From Acinetobacter larvae (lineage in GTDB: Bacteria; Pseudomonadota; Gammaproteobacteria; Pseudomonadales; Moraxellaceae), in the NCBI RefSeq assembly GCF_001704115.1, contig NZ_CP016895.1:2790001-2854000 (forward strand): a stretch of 64,000 bases of DNA. The letters run 5' to 3'. Of this stretch, positions 29,898-38,678 are shown in pieces. The position numbers and the translations under genes were made by a program. Numbering within the stretch: the stretch's first letter is position 1; the number at the start of each line of letters is the position of its first letter. The notes under the pieces are model-generated. The model made no database searches. It was given only the letters and a program-made list of their open reading frames with translations, and was not told where the DNA came from.

Positions 29898-31937
29898 ATG
29901 TCATCTGCCAGTCGACTCAATGACAAGCAACTCGAAGCCATGAAATATACTCAAGGTCCCTTGTTGGTGCTTGCTGGTGCCGGTTCAGGCAAAACCTCCG
30001 TGATTACCCGCAAGGTCGCGCATTTGGTAAAAAATTGTGGTATTCCCGCACATCGTATAACAGCGATGACCTTTACCAATAAAGCCGCACGTGAAATGAA
30101 AGAACGTGTCACCAAATTATTGTCCAAAGAAGAAGCCAAAGGATTATCGGTATCGACCTTCCATACTTTTGGTCTAAACTTATTGCGCTTAGAACTTAAA
30201 AATACCCGTTTAAAGAATAATTTCTCCATTCTAGATGCCGATGACTGCAAACGAATTTTAATGGATTTGATGCATCGCGATAATTTATCCGGCGCAGAAA
30301 GCAAAGACTTAGTGGCGAAAGCCATGAAAAAAATTTCCGATTGGAAAAATGACCTTATTTTACCTGAGCAATCACACAGTACCTGTGAAACAGAAGAAGA
30401 TGTACAGTTTGCCCACCTCTATCAACTCTATGAACGCAATTTGCGCGCTTATAATGCCGTTGATTTTGATGACCTCATTGTGATGCCAACGCGTCTATTG
30501 CAAGAAAATCACGAAGTACGAGATAAATGGCAGAACCGTGTGCGCTACTTATTGGTGGATGAATATCAAGACACCAATACTGCACAATATATTTTGGTCA
30601 AACTCTTGGTTGGCGTAATGGGACAATTCACTGCCGTAGGTGATGATGACCAATCTATTTATGCATGGCGTGGTGCAAAACCAGAAAACATGGCATTACT
30701 CAAAGAGGATTTTCCTAACCTTAAAGTCATTAAACTTGAGCAAAATTATCGTTCTACCAGCCGCATCCTAAAGGCTGCCAACCATGTCATTGAAAATAAC
30801 CCTCATATCTTTGATAAAAAGCTGTGGAGTGATAAAGGGCATGGTGAAGTGATTCGCATCATTACTTGCCGTAATGATGATGATGAAGCGGAACGTGTGG
30901 TAAAAGACTTACTCACCCATAAGCTCATGAATGGCAAAAGCTGGAAAGACTACGCAGTGCTCTATCGTGGTAACTTCCAAGCACGCGTACTGGAAACCCA
31001 ATTACGGCAGATGCAAATTCCATATAAGCTGTCTGGCGGACAATCTTTCTTTGCCCGTGCAGAAATCAAAGACATGATGAGTTATTTACGTCTCATCATT
31101 AACCCAGAAGATGACAGTGCCTTACTCCGGATCATCAATACGCCTAAACGTGCCATAGGTCCGGTAACCTTGGAAAAACTAGGGTTATTTGCACAAGAAA
31201 ACCATCTTTCACTGCTCATGGCCGCTTCAGACCAGCGCCTCAGTATGGTGCTACCGAAAAAAGCCACCAGTCAGTTAGCTGAATTTGCTGATTTCATTGC
31301 AAATTTTACCCGTGAATTGCTCGACAACGATGAACCCGTCCCTGTTATTCGCCAAATGATGAATGAAGCAGGCTATATCGACTATTTACGTGAAACTGCT
31401 GCGACACCTGCACAAGAAAAAACCAAACTTGATAACGTAGAAGTCTTATATAGCAGTATTCAAAGTCTGATTAACCGTGCGGATGATGTCGATGAACGTA
31501 ATATCGAAAGTGTTATTCGTAAGATGGTGTTATTGGACATGCTCGAGCAACAACAGGAAGAAGAAGATACCGATAAGGTCAATCTGTTAACTTTGCATGC
31601 CTCAAAAGGTCTAGAGTTTCCATTTGTCTATATTATGGGCTTGGAAGAAGAGTTACTACCACATAAGAACTCTATCGCCGCAGAAACCATTGAAGAAGAA
31701 CGTCGCTTGATGTATGTGGGCATTACCCGCGCACAACAAGGGCTCACATTGACTTTGGCTGAGCAACGTAAAAATGGTGGTCAAATGAAACAAATGACTG
31801 CGAGCCGTTTTCTTGATGAGTTACCGCAAGATGAAATTGACTGGTTAGGTCGCAAAAAGAAATTGGCTGAAAATGTCGATCCGAAACAACAAGCGCAGCA
31901 GTATTTGCAAAATTTAAAAGCCTTATTAAAACGCTAG
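29898..31937 (+). CDS. rep: Rep, ATP-dependent 3'-5' DNA helicase
   Basis: This 679-residue superfamily 1A helicase matches Rep in length and motifs. Motif I is AGAGSGKTSVI (residues 27-37), motif Ia FTNKAAREMKERV, motif II VDEYQDTN, motif III AVGDDDQSIYAWRGA, motif IV EQNYRST, motif V VNLLTLHASKGLEFP and motif VI EERRLMYVGITRAQ. Rep helps replication forks pass bound proteins. The order of motifs and the lack of the longer UvrD tail favour Rep over UvrD. Confidence 0.95.
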   Translation: MSSASRLNDKQLEAMKYTQGPLLVLAGAGSGKTSVITRKVAHLVKNCGIPAHRITAMTFTNKAAREMKERVTKLLSKEEAKGLSVSTFHTFGLNLLRLELKNTRLKNNFSILDADDCKRILMDLMHRDNLSGAESKDLVAKAMKKISDWKNDLILPEQSHSTCETEEDVQFAHLYQLYERNLRAYNAVDFDDLIVMPTRLLQENHEVRDKWQNRVRYLLVDEYQDTNTAQYILVKLLVGVMGQFTAVGDDDQSIYAWRGAKPENMALLKEDFPNLKVIKLEQNYRSTSRILKAANHVIENNPHIFDKKLWSDKGHGEVIRIITCRNDDDEAERVVKDLLTHKLMNGKSWKDYAVLYRGNFQARVLETQLRQMQIPYKLSGGQSFFARAEIKDMMSYLRLIINPEDDSALLRIINTPKRAIGPVTLEKLGLFAQENHLSLLMAASDQRLSMVLPKKATSQLAEFADFIANFTRELLDNDEPVPVIRQMMNEAGYIDYLRETAATPAQEKTKLDNVEVLYSSIQSLINRADDVDERNIESVIRKMVLLDMLEQQQEEEDTDKVNLLTLHASKGLEFPFVYIMGLEEELLPHKNSIAAETIEEERRLMYVGITRAQQGLTLTLAEQRKNGGQMKQMTASRFLDELPQDEIDWLGRKKKLAENVDPKQQAQQYLQNLKALLKR

Positions 31938-31984
31938 TGTCTCACTAGTTATTTCCATCACCATTTTGTTTTAGAGATGAATCT

Positions 31985-32437
31985 ATGAAAGTCCAAGTGA
32001 AACGACTTGATGCGCGCTTAGGTCAAGAATGGCCTATGCCGACTTATGCTACTGTTGGCTCTGCAGGGCTAGACTTACGTGCTTGTATTGATGAAGCCAT
32101 TGTTATTGCACCGGGTCAAACGGTCTTAGTGAAAACTGGTTTGGCCATTTATATTGCTGATCCGCATTATGCAGGATTGGTCCTGCCACGTTCTGGTCTT
32201 GGGCATAAGCATGGCATTGTGCTGGGCAACTTGGTCGGTTTAATTGACTCTGACTATCAAGGTGAATTAATGGTTTCTGTATGGAACCGTGGTCAAAATA
32301 GCTTTACGCTCGAACCAGGTGAACGCCTTGCCCAATATGTATTGGTCCCGGTACAACACGCTGAGTTTGAAATGGTTGATGACTTTGAAGCCACAGATCG
32401 TGGCGCTGGTGGTTTTGGTCATACCGGCAAAGCCTAA
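31985..32437 (+). CDS. dut: Dut, dUTPase
   Basis: This 150-residue trimeric enzyme converts dUTP to dUMP, limiting uracil in DNA and supplying thymidylate synthesis. Motifs 1-5 are present: [40 protein letters not shown], and the C-terminal P-loop-like [10 protein letters not shown]. It starts 47 bp after rep and may be cotranscribed. Confidence 0.96.
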   Translation: MKVQVKRLDARLGQEWPMPTYATVGSAGLDLRACIDEAIVIAPGQTVLVKTGLAIYIADPHYAGLVLPRSGLGHKHGIVLGNLVGLIDSDYQGELMVSVWNRGQNSFTLEPGERLAQYVLVPVQHAEFEMVDDFEATDRGAGGFGHTGKA

Positions 32438-32514
32438 GAGCACAGTTTTAATTGCGCTTTGACATACGTCATGCTGATGATTAAATTTATATGTTAAAGC
32501 TTTTTATTGAATTA

Positions 32515-32546
32515 AAGATCAGCCGGCAACTATGCTGGCTGATCGA
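32515..32546. terminator. Bidirectional terminator between dut and bfmS
   Basis: GATCAGCCGGCA at 32517-32528 pairs with 32533-32544 with one wobble around ACTA. TTTAAT follows on the minus strand. Confidence 0.7.
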
Positions 32547-32553
32547 AGCACTT

Positions 32554-34197
32554 TTAAGCATGGTCTGATTTAAGCTTTTTCTTATTAAAACGTTGGGCAG
32601 GCCAATACATAATAAATCGTGCCCCTCCAAGACTAGGACTTTGATCAACATCTATTCGTCCACCAAACCAAAATGCAATGCGACTAACAATCGATAAGCC
32701 CAAACCATAGCCCCCCGACGCTCGGGTACGGCTATCATCTAAACGGGCAAAAGCCTCAAAAATACGCTTACGGTCTTCTTTGGAAATACCCGGTCCATCG
32801 TCTTCAACACAGACAAAAGCCAATCCAGTATGTGACTCTATTCCCCCACTCACCTGTACAATATGGTCGCAATACCGTATTGCATTGCCGGTTAAGTTTT
32901 GTACTACACGATGTAAATAGCGATACTCGGCTTCCACAATGACATCACGTGGCAAGTCTTTTAATACAATCTGCTTCTGGGTTTTCAGTGCTTCTGTTTC
33001 TGTACGCACCTGATCCAACACATCAAATAATACGATTTCTTCAAACTCAAGCGATGGTGTACCTTGCTCTAATTTCGCATAGGTCATGATTTCATCGATT
33101 AGGGTATTGAGTGCCTCAATGTCTTTATCAATCATCTCAGTTTGTTGAATACGCAGATCATGGTCACTTTCATCTGCCAACATTTCCATGGCAAAACGAA
33201 TACGCGCAACAGGGGTACGTAATTCATGTGATACCGCACGCATTAACTCACGTTGTGCCTCAATCAAGCGCTGAATATGATCGGACATGCTGTTATAGCT
33301 TGATGCCAAGCTAGCCATTTCATCATGCCCTTCCACAGGAACACGTAAAGTCATGTCCCCTGTTTTCATAATATTAAGTGCTTCATTAACTTGCTTAATT
33401 TTGCGTTGCATCGGTACGATCAGACCATACACCCCAAGGCTCAACAAGAATAAACTCAATAAGGTAATGCCTGCCGCCAGTTTAAAGGGCATCCAATTAA
33501 ACATCGGCATCGGTCCCATCACCAAAACACGGTCTTTCGCGTTGGCTAACGGTGCAAGAATTGAGATTGTTGTCCCACGTACGCTGGCACTATCTCGATA
33601 GATCACTAAATTTTGATCGGATTGAATACGACCGAATTGCTCTGAATCAAGTGCTAAATTGGAAATTTTTTCAATGCTGAGATTATAATAAAAATGCTTT
33701 TGAATTTTCTTAAGATATTCTTCTTCTTGTCCAGGATAATAGGCTAAATAATCCCAAATAAATACCGGCAAGACTTTCATTTGCCGTTCGGTTAAAGAGT
33801 CAATTTTGACATAGAGATAATGTTGCGGATCACCTTCGATCCCCATAATCAGGTAAGCAACACCCTTCTTGGCATCAAAACGTACAGCTGCTTTTTGATT
33901 TTCAATACGTTTTTGTTCTGCGCGTGATAAATCGATTTTACTAGAATCCAAATAATACATTGGCATTTCCAATAAATCTGCAGCGTCAGAAATCCAATCT
34001 ATTTTTTGTTGTCGCGTTTTTTGTCGCGCAACCCCCTCACTGATCACATAACTAATGCCATCCGTAAGGGATTCGCGATATTCTTGGGCGCGTTGATAGT
34101 TGATAATTTGTACTAACAAATAACCAAATATCGCCACAAGGACCACCAGAATGACCAGCCCTGCATAAATACGTAAAAAGATACTGTGCTTAAACAC
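32554..34197 (-). CDS. bfmS: BfmS, sensor histidine kinase
   Basis: This 547-residue inner-membrane kinase pairs with BfmR. It has a TM helix at about residues 10-32, a periplasmic sensor of about 185 residues, a second TM near 220-240, a HAMP linker, a dimerisation domain with phospho-acceptor H in AVSHELRTPVAR, and a catalytic ATPase domain with NLTGNAIRY, VEDDGPGISKED and GYGLGLSIV. In A. baumannii BfmS restrains BfmR, which controls Csu pili, envelope and stress resistance. It lies 62 bp downstream of bfmR. Confidence 0.93.
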   Translation of the reverse strand: MFKHSIFLRIYAGLVILVVLVAIFGYLLVQIINYQRAQEYRESLTDGISYVISEGVARQKTRQQKIDWISDAADLLEMPMYYLDSSKIDLSRAEQKRIENQKAAVRFDAKKGVAYLIMGIEGDPQHYLYVKIDSLTERQMKVLPVFIWDYLAYYPGQEEEYLKKIQKHFYYNLSIEKISNLALDSEQFGRIQSDQNLVIYRDSASVRGTTISILAPLANAKDRVLVMGPMPMFNWMPFKLAAGITLLSLFLLSLGVYGLIVPMQRKIKQVNEALNIMKTGDMTLRVPVEGHDEMASLASSYNSMSDHIQRLIEAQRELMRAVSHELRTPVARIRFAMEMLADESDHDLRIQQTEMIDKDIEALNTLIDEIMTYAKLEQGTPSLEFEEIVLFDVLDQVRTETEALKTQKQIVLKDLPRDVIVEAEYRYLHRVVQNLTGNAIRYCDHIVQVSGGIESHTGLAFVCVEDDGPGISKEDRKRIFEAFARLDDSRTRASGGYGLGLSIVSRIAFWFGGRIDVDQSPSLGGARFIMYWPAQRFNKKKLKSDHA

Positions 34198-34259
34198 TGA
34201 TCAAACCTTTAAATAAAGGAGGTAGCTCCTGAACGCGCCAATCTATTTTTGAATTCGTA

Positions 34260-34976
34260 TTACAACCCGTTGGTTTCTTTTACGAACAAGTACCCTTTAC
34301 TACGTACAGTCTTAATACGTTTAGGGTTTTCTGGATCATCACCAATTTTTGGTCGAATTCTAGAGATACGAACATCAATTGAACGGTCTTGACCATCGTA
34401 TTCAATGCCACGTAAACGCTCGAAAATATCTTCACGAGATAAAATTCGTCCTGCATTGGATGCCAATAGCCATAATAGATCATATTCAGCACTGGTAAAG
34501 TCGACTAACTCGCCATTCAATGTCACCGAACGACCGCCATTATCAATAACTAAATCATCAAATTCAATGCGTTGAGCAACTTCATCTTCAGGTGTTTTAT
34601 CTGTACGTCGCAATAACGCACGGATACGTGCTAATAACACACGTGGTTGAACCGGTTTAGCAACATAGTCATCCGCACCCATTTCTAAACCAAGGACTTG
34701 GTCCATATCTTCGGTACGTGCAGTTAGCATTAAAATAGGTTGGTGATAATGTGGGCGTACTTCGCGACATACGGTTAAACCATCAGCACCAGGTAACATC
34801 ACATCTAGAACCACTAAATCAGGCTGTTCGCTAATAATGCGGCGAATTGCACGATTACCATCGGGTTCCACCCCAACCTCTAAGCCGTTTCGAATCAAAT
34901 ATTCTTGTGTCAGACGCGCTAAACGCTCATCATCTTCCACAATTAAAATTTTTGGTAACTTTTCTTCTTTGCTCAT
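34260..34976 (-). CDS. bfmR: BfmR, response regulator
   Basis: This 238-residue OmpR-type regulator has a receiver domain with acidic pocket EDDE, phospho-acceptor D58 (VVLDVMLPGADG) and K in YVAKPV. The winged-helix DNA-binding domain carries SAEYDLLWLLASNAG, LRGIEYDGQDRSIDVRISR and TVRSKGYLF. From memory it looks nearly identical to A. baumannii BfmR, a master regulator of biofilm, capsule and stress genes. An inverted repeat lies in its promoter region (35054-35068). Confidence 0.95.
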   Translation of the reverse strand: MSKEEKLPKILIVEDDERLARLTQEYLIRNGLEVGVEPDGNRAIRRIISEQPDLVVLDVMLPGADGLTVCREVRPHYHQPILMLTARTEDMDQVLGLEMGADDYVAKPVQPRVLLARIRALLRRTDKTPEDEVAQRIEFDDLVIDNGGRSVTLNGELVDFTSAEYDLLWLLASNAGRILSREDIFERLRGIEYDGQDRSIDVRISRIRPKIGDDPENPKRIKTVRSKGYLFVKETNGL

Positions 34977-35053
34977 CTACCCACCCCTGATCACAACTTT
35001 GTTTCTGCTAAATTGCGCAGATTAAAAGCTTTGTTATTCTGCAATATACACAC

Positions 35054-35068
35054 GTTTACAATGTAAAC
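35054..35068. promoter_or_regulatory. Inverted repeat in the bfmR promoter region
   Basis: GTTTACA, a single A, then TGTAAAC form a perfect inverted repeat 78 bp upstream of the bfmR start. BfmR is known to bind its own promoter in A. baumannii, so this is a candidate autoregulatory site; I cannot match it to a proven motif here. Confidence 0.4.
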
Positions 35069-35241
35069 AAGACCTTATTCACCAAACTGATACATGCTCG
35101 TATTAATTTGTTAAAAATTATTACCTGATGATTTAGATCATTTTTATCTTATAAATCGCGCTAGATTAACCGACATACTAGCAAATTATTTAAAATATGT
35201 TTATCAATTCGTCACTTTGTTTTTTTGTTCAGCAAGCGAAG

Positions 35242-35250
35242 TTATCCACA
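35242..35250 (+). promoter_or_regulatory. DnaA box upstream of nrdA
   Basis: TTATCCACA is an exact consensus DnaA box. A weaker TTATCTATA follows at 35254. E. coli nrdAB is controlled by DnaA, so a conserved arrangement is possible. Confidence 0.5.
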
Positions 35251-35407
35251 GAGTTATCTATAAGCATCTACGCAAGACTTTGCTATGCTATGCGCTGCCT
35301 CGGCTCCCCCCAAAAATATAGCCAAGCTCATCGTATTTAATTGTTAAAATAGCCAAATAATAGGAAAAAAACTTTTATAAAATGTCAATATTGATATCCA
35401 AGTAAAA

Positions 35408-35455
35408 TTCCCGTATCTTGTGTTCAGAAACTATATAAACCACTAAGTATTGTGT
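35408..35455 (+). promoter_or_regulatory. Candidate tandem NrdR boxes
   Basis: Two 16-bp sites, 35408-35423 (ending CTTGTGT) and 35440-35455 (CCACTAAGTATTGTGT), lie exactly 32 bp apart. NrdR boxes are 16 bp (ACACWATATATWGTGT) and occur in pairs about 31-32 bp apart. The second matches 13 of 16 positions, the first about 10. Confidence 0.6.
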
Positions 35456-35540
35456 TTTGTCCTAAAATATCGCAACTCATCCTAAAGTTCGATTTACGGT
35501 CAAATAACAGAACAAATATGCCAATGGAGCGAAGCTGACA

Positions 35541-38348
35541 ATGAGCGCAATCAATACCCCGGGCCAATTACAAGTGATTAAACGCACGGGTGATGTGGCT
35601 ACTTTTGATGCAGACAAAATATCTGTAGCAATTGGTAAAGCATTTCTTGCGGTGGAGGGTCAAAATAGCGCTGATTCAAGCCGTATTCATGACCGCATCT
35701 CACAACTCACTGAAATGGTTTTAAACACCTTCAATCGTCGCCTTCCTTCAGGCGGTACGATTCACATTGAAGAAATCCAAGACCAAGTTGAATTGGCTCT
35801 TATGCGTACCGGTGAACAAAAAGTGGCTCGTGCTTATGTGATCTATCGTGAACAACGTGCTGCTGCGCGCCAACAAGCCAATGCCAATCATCACCCAACC
35901 TTGCAAATCACAGATGATCAAGGTCAATTACAACCTTTAGATCTAAGTGCGCTCAAAGCGACTGTTGAAAAAGCAGCGGTAGACTTAGAGGGCATCGATG
36001 TACAGGCGATCATCGATGAAACCGTTAAGAACTTATATAACGGTGTGAAAGCCTCTGACATTTCAACCACCATGATGATGGCAACCCGTACCCGTATTGA
36101 ACAAGAACCAAACTATAGCTTTGTGACTGCACGCTTATTACGTGATGAACTGGTTGCAACCGGTCTAGAGTTTTTAGGTCTTGCTGCAGATACTGCTGAA
36201 AATGATGCTTTAGAAACCTTCTTAAAGAAAGGGGTTGAGCTTGATCTGCTGTCACCAGAACTATTAAAATTCGATTTGAAAAAAATTGCTGCTGCAATTC
36301 AGCCAGAACGCTCCAATCAGTTTACCTATTTAGGTCTACAAACTTTATTTGACCGTTATTTCATTCATAGCAATGGCATCCGTTTCGAACTACCACAATT
36401 ATTCTTTATGCGTGTTGCAATGGGTCTTTCGCTCAATGAACAAGATAAAGAGCAACGTGCTATTGAGTTCTATAACCTACTCTCTAGCTTCGACTACATG
36501 GCATCTACACCGACACTCTTTAACTCAGGCACATTACGTCCGCAGTTATCCAGTTGTTACCTCACAACCATTGGTGATGACCTTTATGACATCTATGGTG
36601 CCATGCGTGACAATGCCATGCTCTCTAAATGGGCAGGTGGTCTAGGCAATGACTGGACTCCTGTACGTGCATTGAACTCATATATCAAAGGCACCAATGG
36701 TAAATCACAAGGTGTGGTTCCCTTCTTAAAAGTTGCCAACGACACCGCTGTTGCCGTCAACCAAGGTGGTAAACGTAAAGGTGCTGTCTGTGCCTACTTA
36801 GAAACATGGCACTTAGACATCGAAGAATTCCTCGAGCTACGTAAAAACACTGGTGATGACCGTCGTCGTACCCATGACATGAACACAGCCAACTGGGTTC
36901 CAGATTTGTTTATGCAACGCGTGATTGAAGATGCTGAATGGACACTCTTTACGCCATCGGAAACACCCGACTTACATGATTTGACCGGTCAGGCCTTTGC
37001 TGAACGCTATACCCATTATGAAGCGATTGCCAAAGATCAAAACTTACTGCATAAAAAAGTTCGTGCCAAAGACTTATGGCGTAAGATGTTATCTATGTTG
37101 TTTGAAACAGGTCATCCGTGGATTACCTTTAAAGATGTCTGTAACTTACGTTCACCGCAACAACACGTGGGTGTGGTGCATTCATCTAATTTATGTACTG
37201 AAATTACCCTCAATACCAGCCAAGATGAAATCGCAGTATGTAACCTGGGTTCGATTAACCTAGTACAACATATTAAAGACGGTCAATTGGATCGTGAGAA
37301 ACTTGCACGCACCATTAAAACAGCTGTACGTATGCTCGATAACGTCATCGACATTAACTACTATGCTGTACCACAAGCGAAAAACTCGAACATGAAACAC
37401 CGTCCAGTAGGTATGGGCATCATGGGCTTCCAAGATGCTTTATATGCCATGAACTTGGCCTATGGTTCGGATGAAGCAGTTGAATTTGCAGATGAATCAA
37501 TGGAAGTCATCAGTTACTACGCCATTAAAACCTCTAGTGACTTAGCACTAGAACGCGGTAGCTACTCTAGCTTTGAAGGTTCTTTGTGGGATCAAGGTAT
37601 TTTACCGATTGACTCACTAGAACTTGTTGCCCAATCACGTCCTGAACGCATGTTTGAGGTAGATCGCAGCCAACGCTTAGACTGGGATCGTCTACGGAAC
37701 AAAGTGCAAAAAGATGGTATGCGCAACTCCAATGTGATGGCGATTGCACCAACAGCAACGATTTCTAATATCTGTGGTGTCTCTCAATCTATTGAGCCAA
37801 CCTTCCAAAACCTCTACGTGAAATCCAACCTATCTGGTGAATTTACCGTCATCAACCCTTACTTGGTTCGTGCCTTAAAAGACCGTGGTTTATGGGATGT
37901 TGTGATGGTCAATGACTTGAAACACTATGAAGGTTCTGTACAAAAGATTGCGCGTATTCCAGAAGAGCTCAAAGCAATTTTCGCCACAGCCTTTGAAGTC
38001 GAGCCACGTTGGATTGTTGATGCTGCATCACGTCGTCAAAAATGGATCGACCAAGCACAATCACTCAACCTTTATATTGCTGGCGCAAATGGTAAGAAAC
38101 TCGACATTACCTATAAAATGGCATGGTTACGCGGTCTCAAAACCACGTATTACCTCCGTGCACTCGGTGCAACCTCTGCTGAGAAATCAACCATCAATAC
38201 CGGTGCCTTAAATGCAGTCAAAGCAACAACTGTTGCAACGGCTACGCCAGTCGCTGAGACACATGCTGCTGAAGATGATTTTGCTCAAGCCGCACCCGTA
38301 CCACAAGCCTGCTCAATTGACAATCCAGATTGCGAAGCTTGTCAATAA
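35541..38348 (+). CDS. nrdA: NrdA, class Ia ribonucleotide reductase alpha subunit
   Basis: This 935-residue large subunit reduces ribonucleoside diphosphates to deoxy forms aerobically. Residues about 12-110 form an ATP-cone (KRTGDVATFDADKISVAIGKAF) and about 130-215 look like a second, more divergent cone, as in Pseudomonas NrdA. The catalytic barrel has SSCYL, the loop NLCTEI with catalytic Cys, and APTATISNI. The flexible tail ends CEACQ, the redox-relay cysteine pair. A perfect hairpin follows, then a small ORF and nrdB. Confidence 0.97.
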   Translation: MSAINTPGQLQVIKRTGDVATFDADKISVAIGKAFLAVEGQNSADSSRIHDRISQLTEMVLNTFNRRLPSGGTIHIEEIQDQVELALMRTGEQKVARAYVIYREQRAAARQQANANHHPTLQITDDQGQLQPLDLSALKATVEKAAVDLEGIDVQAIIDETVKNLYNGVKASDISTTMMMATRTRIEQEPNYSFVTARLLRDELVATGLEFLGLAADTAENDALETFLKKGVELDLLSPELLKFDLKKIAAAIQPERSNQFTYLGLQTLFDRYFIHSNGIRFELPQLFFMRVAMGLSLNEQDKEQRAIEFYNLLSSFDYMASTPTLFNSGTLRPQLSSCYLTTIGDDLYDIYGAMRDNAMLSKWAGGLGNDWTPVRALNSYIKGTNGKSQGVVPFLKVANDTAVAVNQGGKRKGAVCAYLETWHLDIEEFLELRKNTGDDRRRTHDMNTANWVPDLFMQRVIEDAEWTLFTPSETPDLHDLTGQAFAERYTHYEAIAKDQNLLHKKVRAKDLWRKMLSMLFETGHPWITFKDVCNLRSPQQHVGVVHSSNLCTEITLNTSQDEIAVCNLGSINLVQHIKDGQLDREKLARTIKTAVRMLDNVIDINYYAVPQAKNSNMKHRPVGMGIMGFQDALYAMNLAYGSDEAVEFADESMEVISYYAIKTSSDLALERGSYSSFEGSLWDQGILPIDSLELVAQSRPERMFEVDRSQRLDWDRLRNKVQKDGMRNSNVMAIAPTATISNICGVSQSIEPTFQNLYVKSNLSGEFTVINPYLVRALKDRGLWDVVMVNDLKHYEGSVQKIARIPEELKAIFATAFEVEPRWIVDAASRRQKWIDQAQSLNLYIAGANGKKLDITYKMAWLRGLKTTYYLRALGATSAEKSTINTGALNAVKATTVATATPVAETHAAEDDFAQAAPVPQACSIDNPDCEACQ

Positions 38349-38359
38349 ACACCACTGCA

Positions 38360-38388
38360 CGATTTGCTCAGACCAACTGAGCAAATCG
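38360..38388 (+). other. Perfect 12-bp hairpin between nrdA and nrdB
   Basis: CGATTTGCTCAG at 38360-38371 pairs exactly with 38377-38388 around ACCAA. There is no T tract, so partial termination or mRNA processing is more likely than full termination. Confidence 0.6.
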
Positions 38389-38410
38389 TCAGCACTAACA
38401 CAGAGAGAGC

Positions 38411-38563
38411 ATGATCATGCCGCATATGACACACCAATACCAACTCGGTCTTGCCGTATTGATCATCGCCTTCTTATTTTTCTACTCACCGTTTGCGTAT
38501 GCTTTTTTAAAAATTCGCCAACAGCACCGCAATCAAAATAAGTCGAATAATAAAGCACCCTAA
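38411..38563 (+). CDS. Small single-pass membrane protein between nrdA and nrdB
   Basis: A 50-residue frame starts at ATG 38411 after GAGAGAG and ends at TAA 38561-38563. It begins MIMPHMTHQYQLG, has one hydrophobic helix (about residues 12-33, LAVLIIAFLFFYSPFAYAFL) and a basic, Asn/Lys-rich tail. The layout is that of many bacterial small inner-membrane proteins with cytoplasmic C-terminus by the positive-inside rule. It lies in the nrdAB operon. No function is known. The strong helix and ribosome-binding site are the only evidence. Confidence 0.5.
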   Translation: MIMPHMTHQYQLGLAVLIIAFLFFYSPFAYAFLKIRQQHRNQNKSNNKAP

Positions 38564-38678
38564 ACTTGGGCTGCATGATTCCACTTGATTTTGATTACAT
38601 CGATTACGCAGAAAAGAACTGACATCTTCGTCATGACGATGTCAAACCAAACATATATAATTAACGGAGAGAACGATT

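Larger units (their letters stand above)
34977..35540. other. Divergent control region bfmR/nrdA
   Basis: This 564-bp AT-rich region contains, from left to right, an inverted repeat near bfmR, an exact DnaA box, and two candidate NrdR boxes just before nrdA, each listed separately. I see no ORF in it that I can support. Confidence 0.6.
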
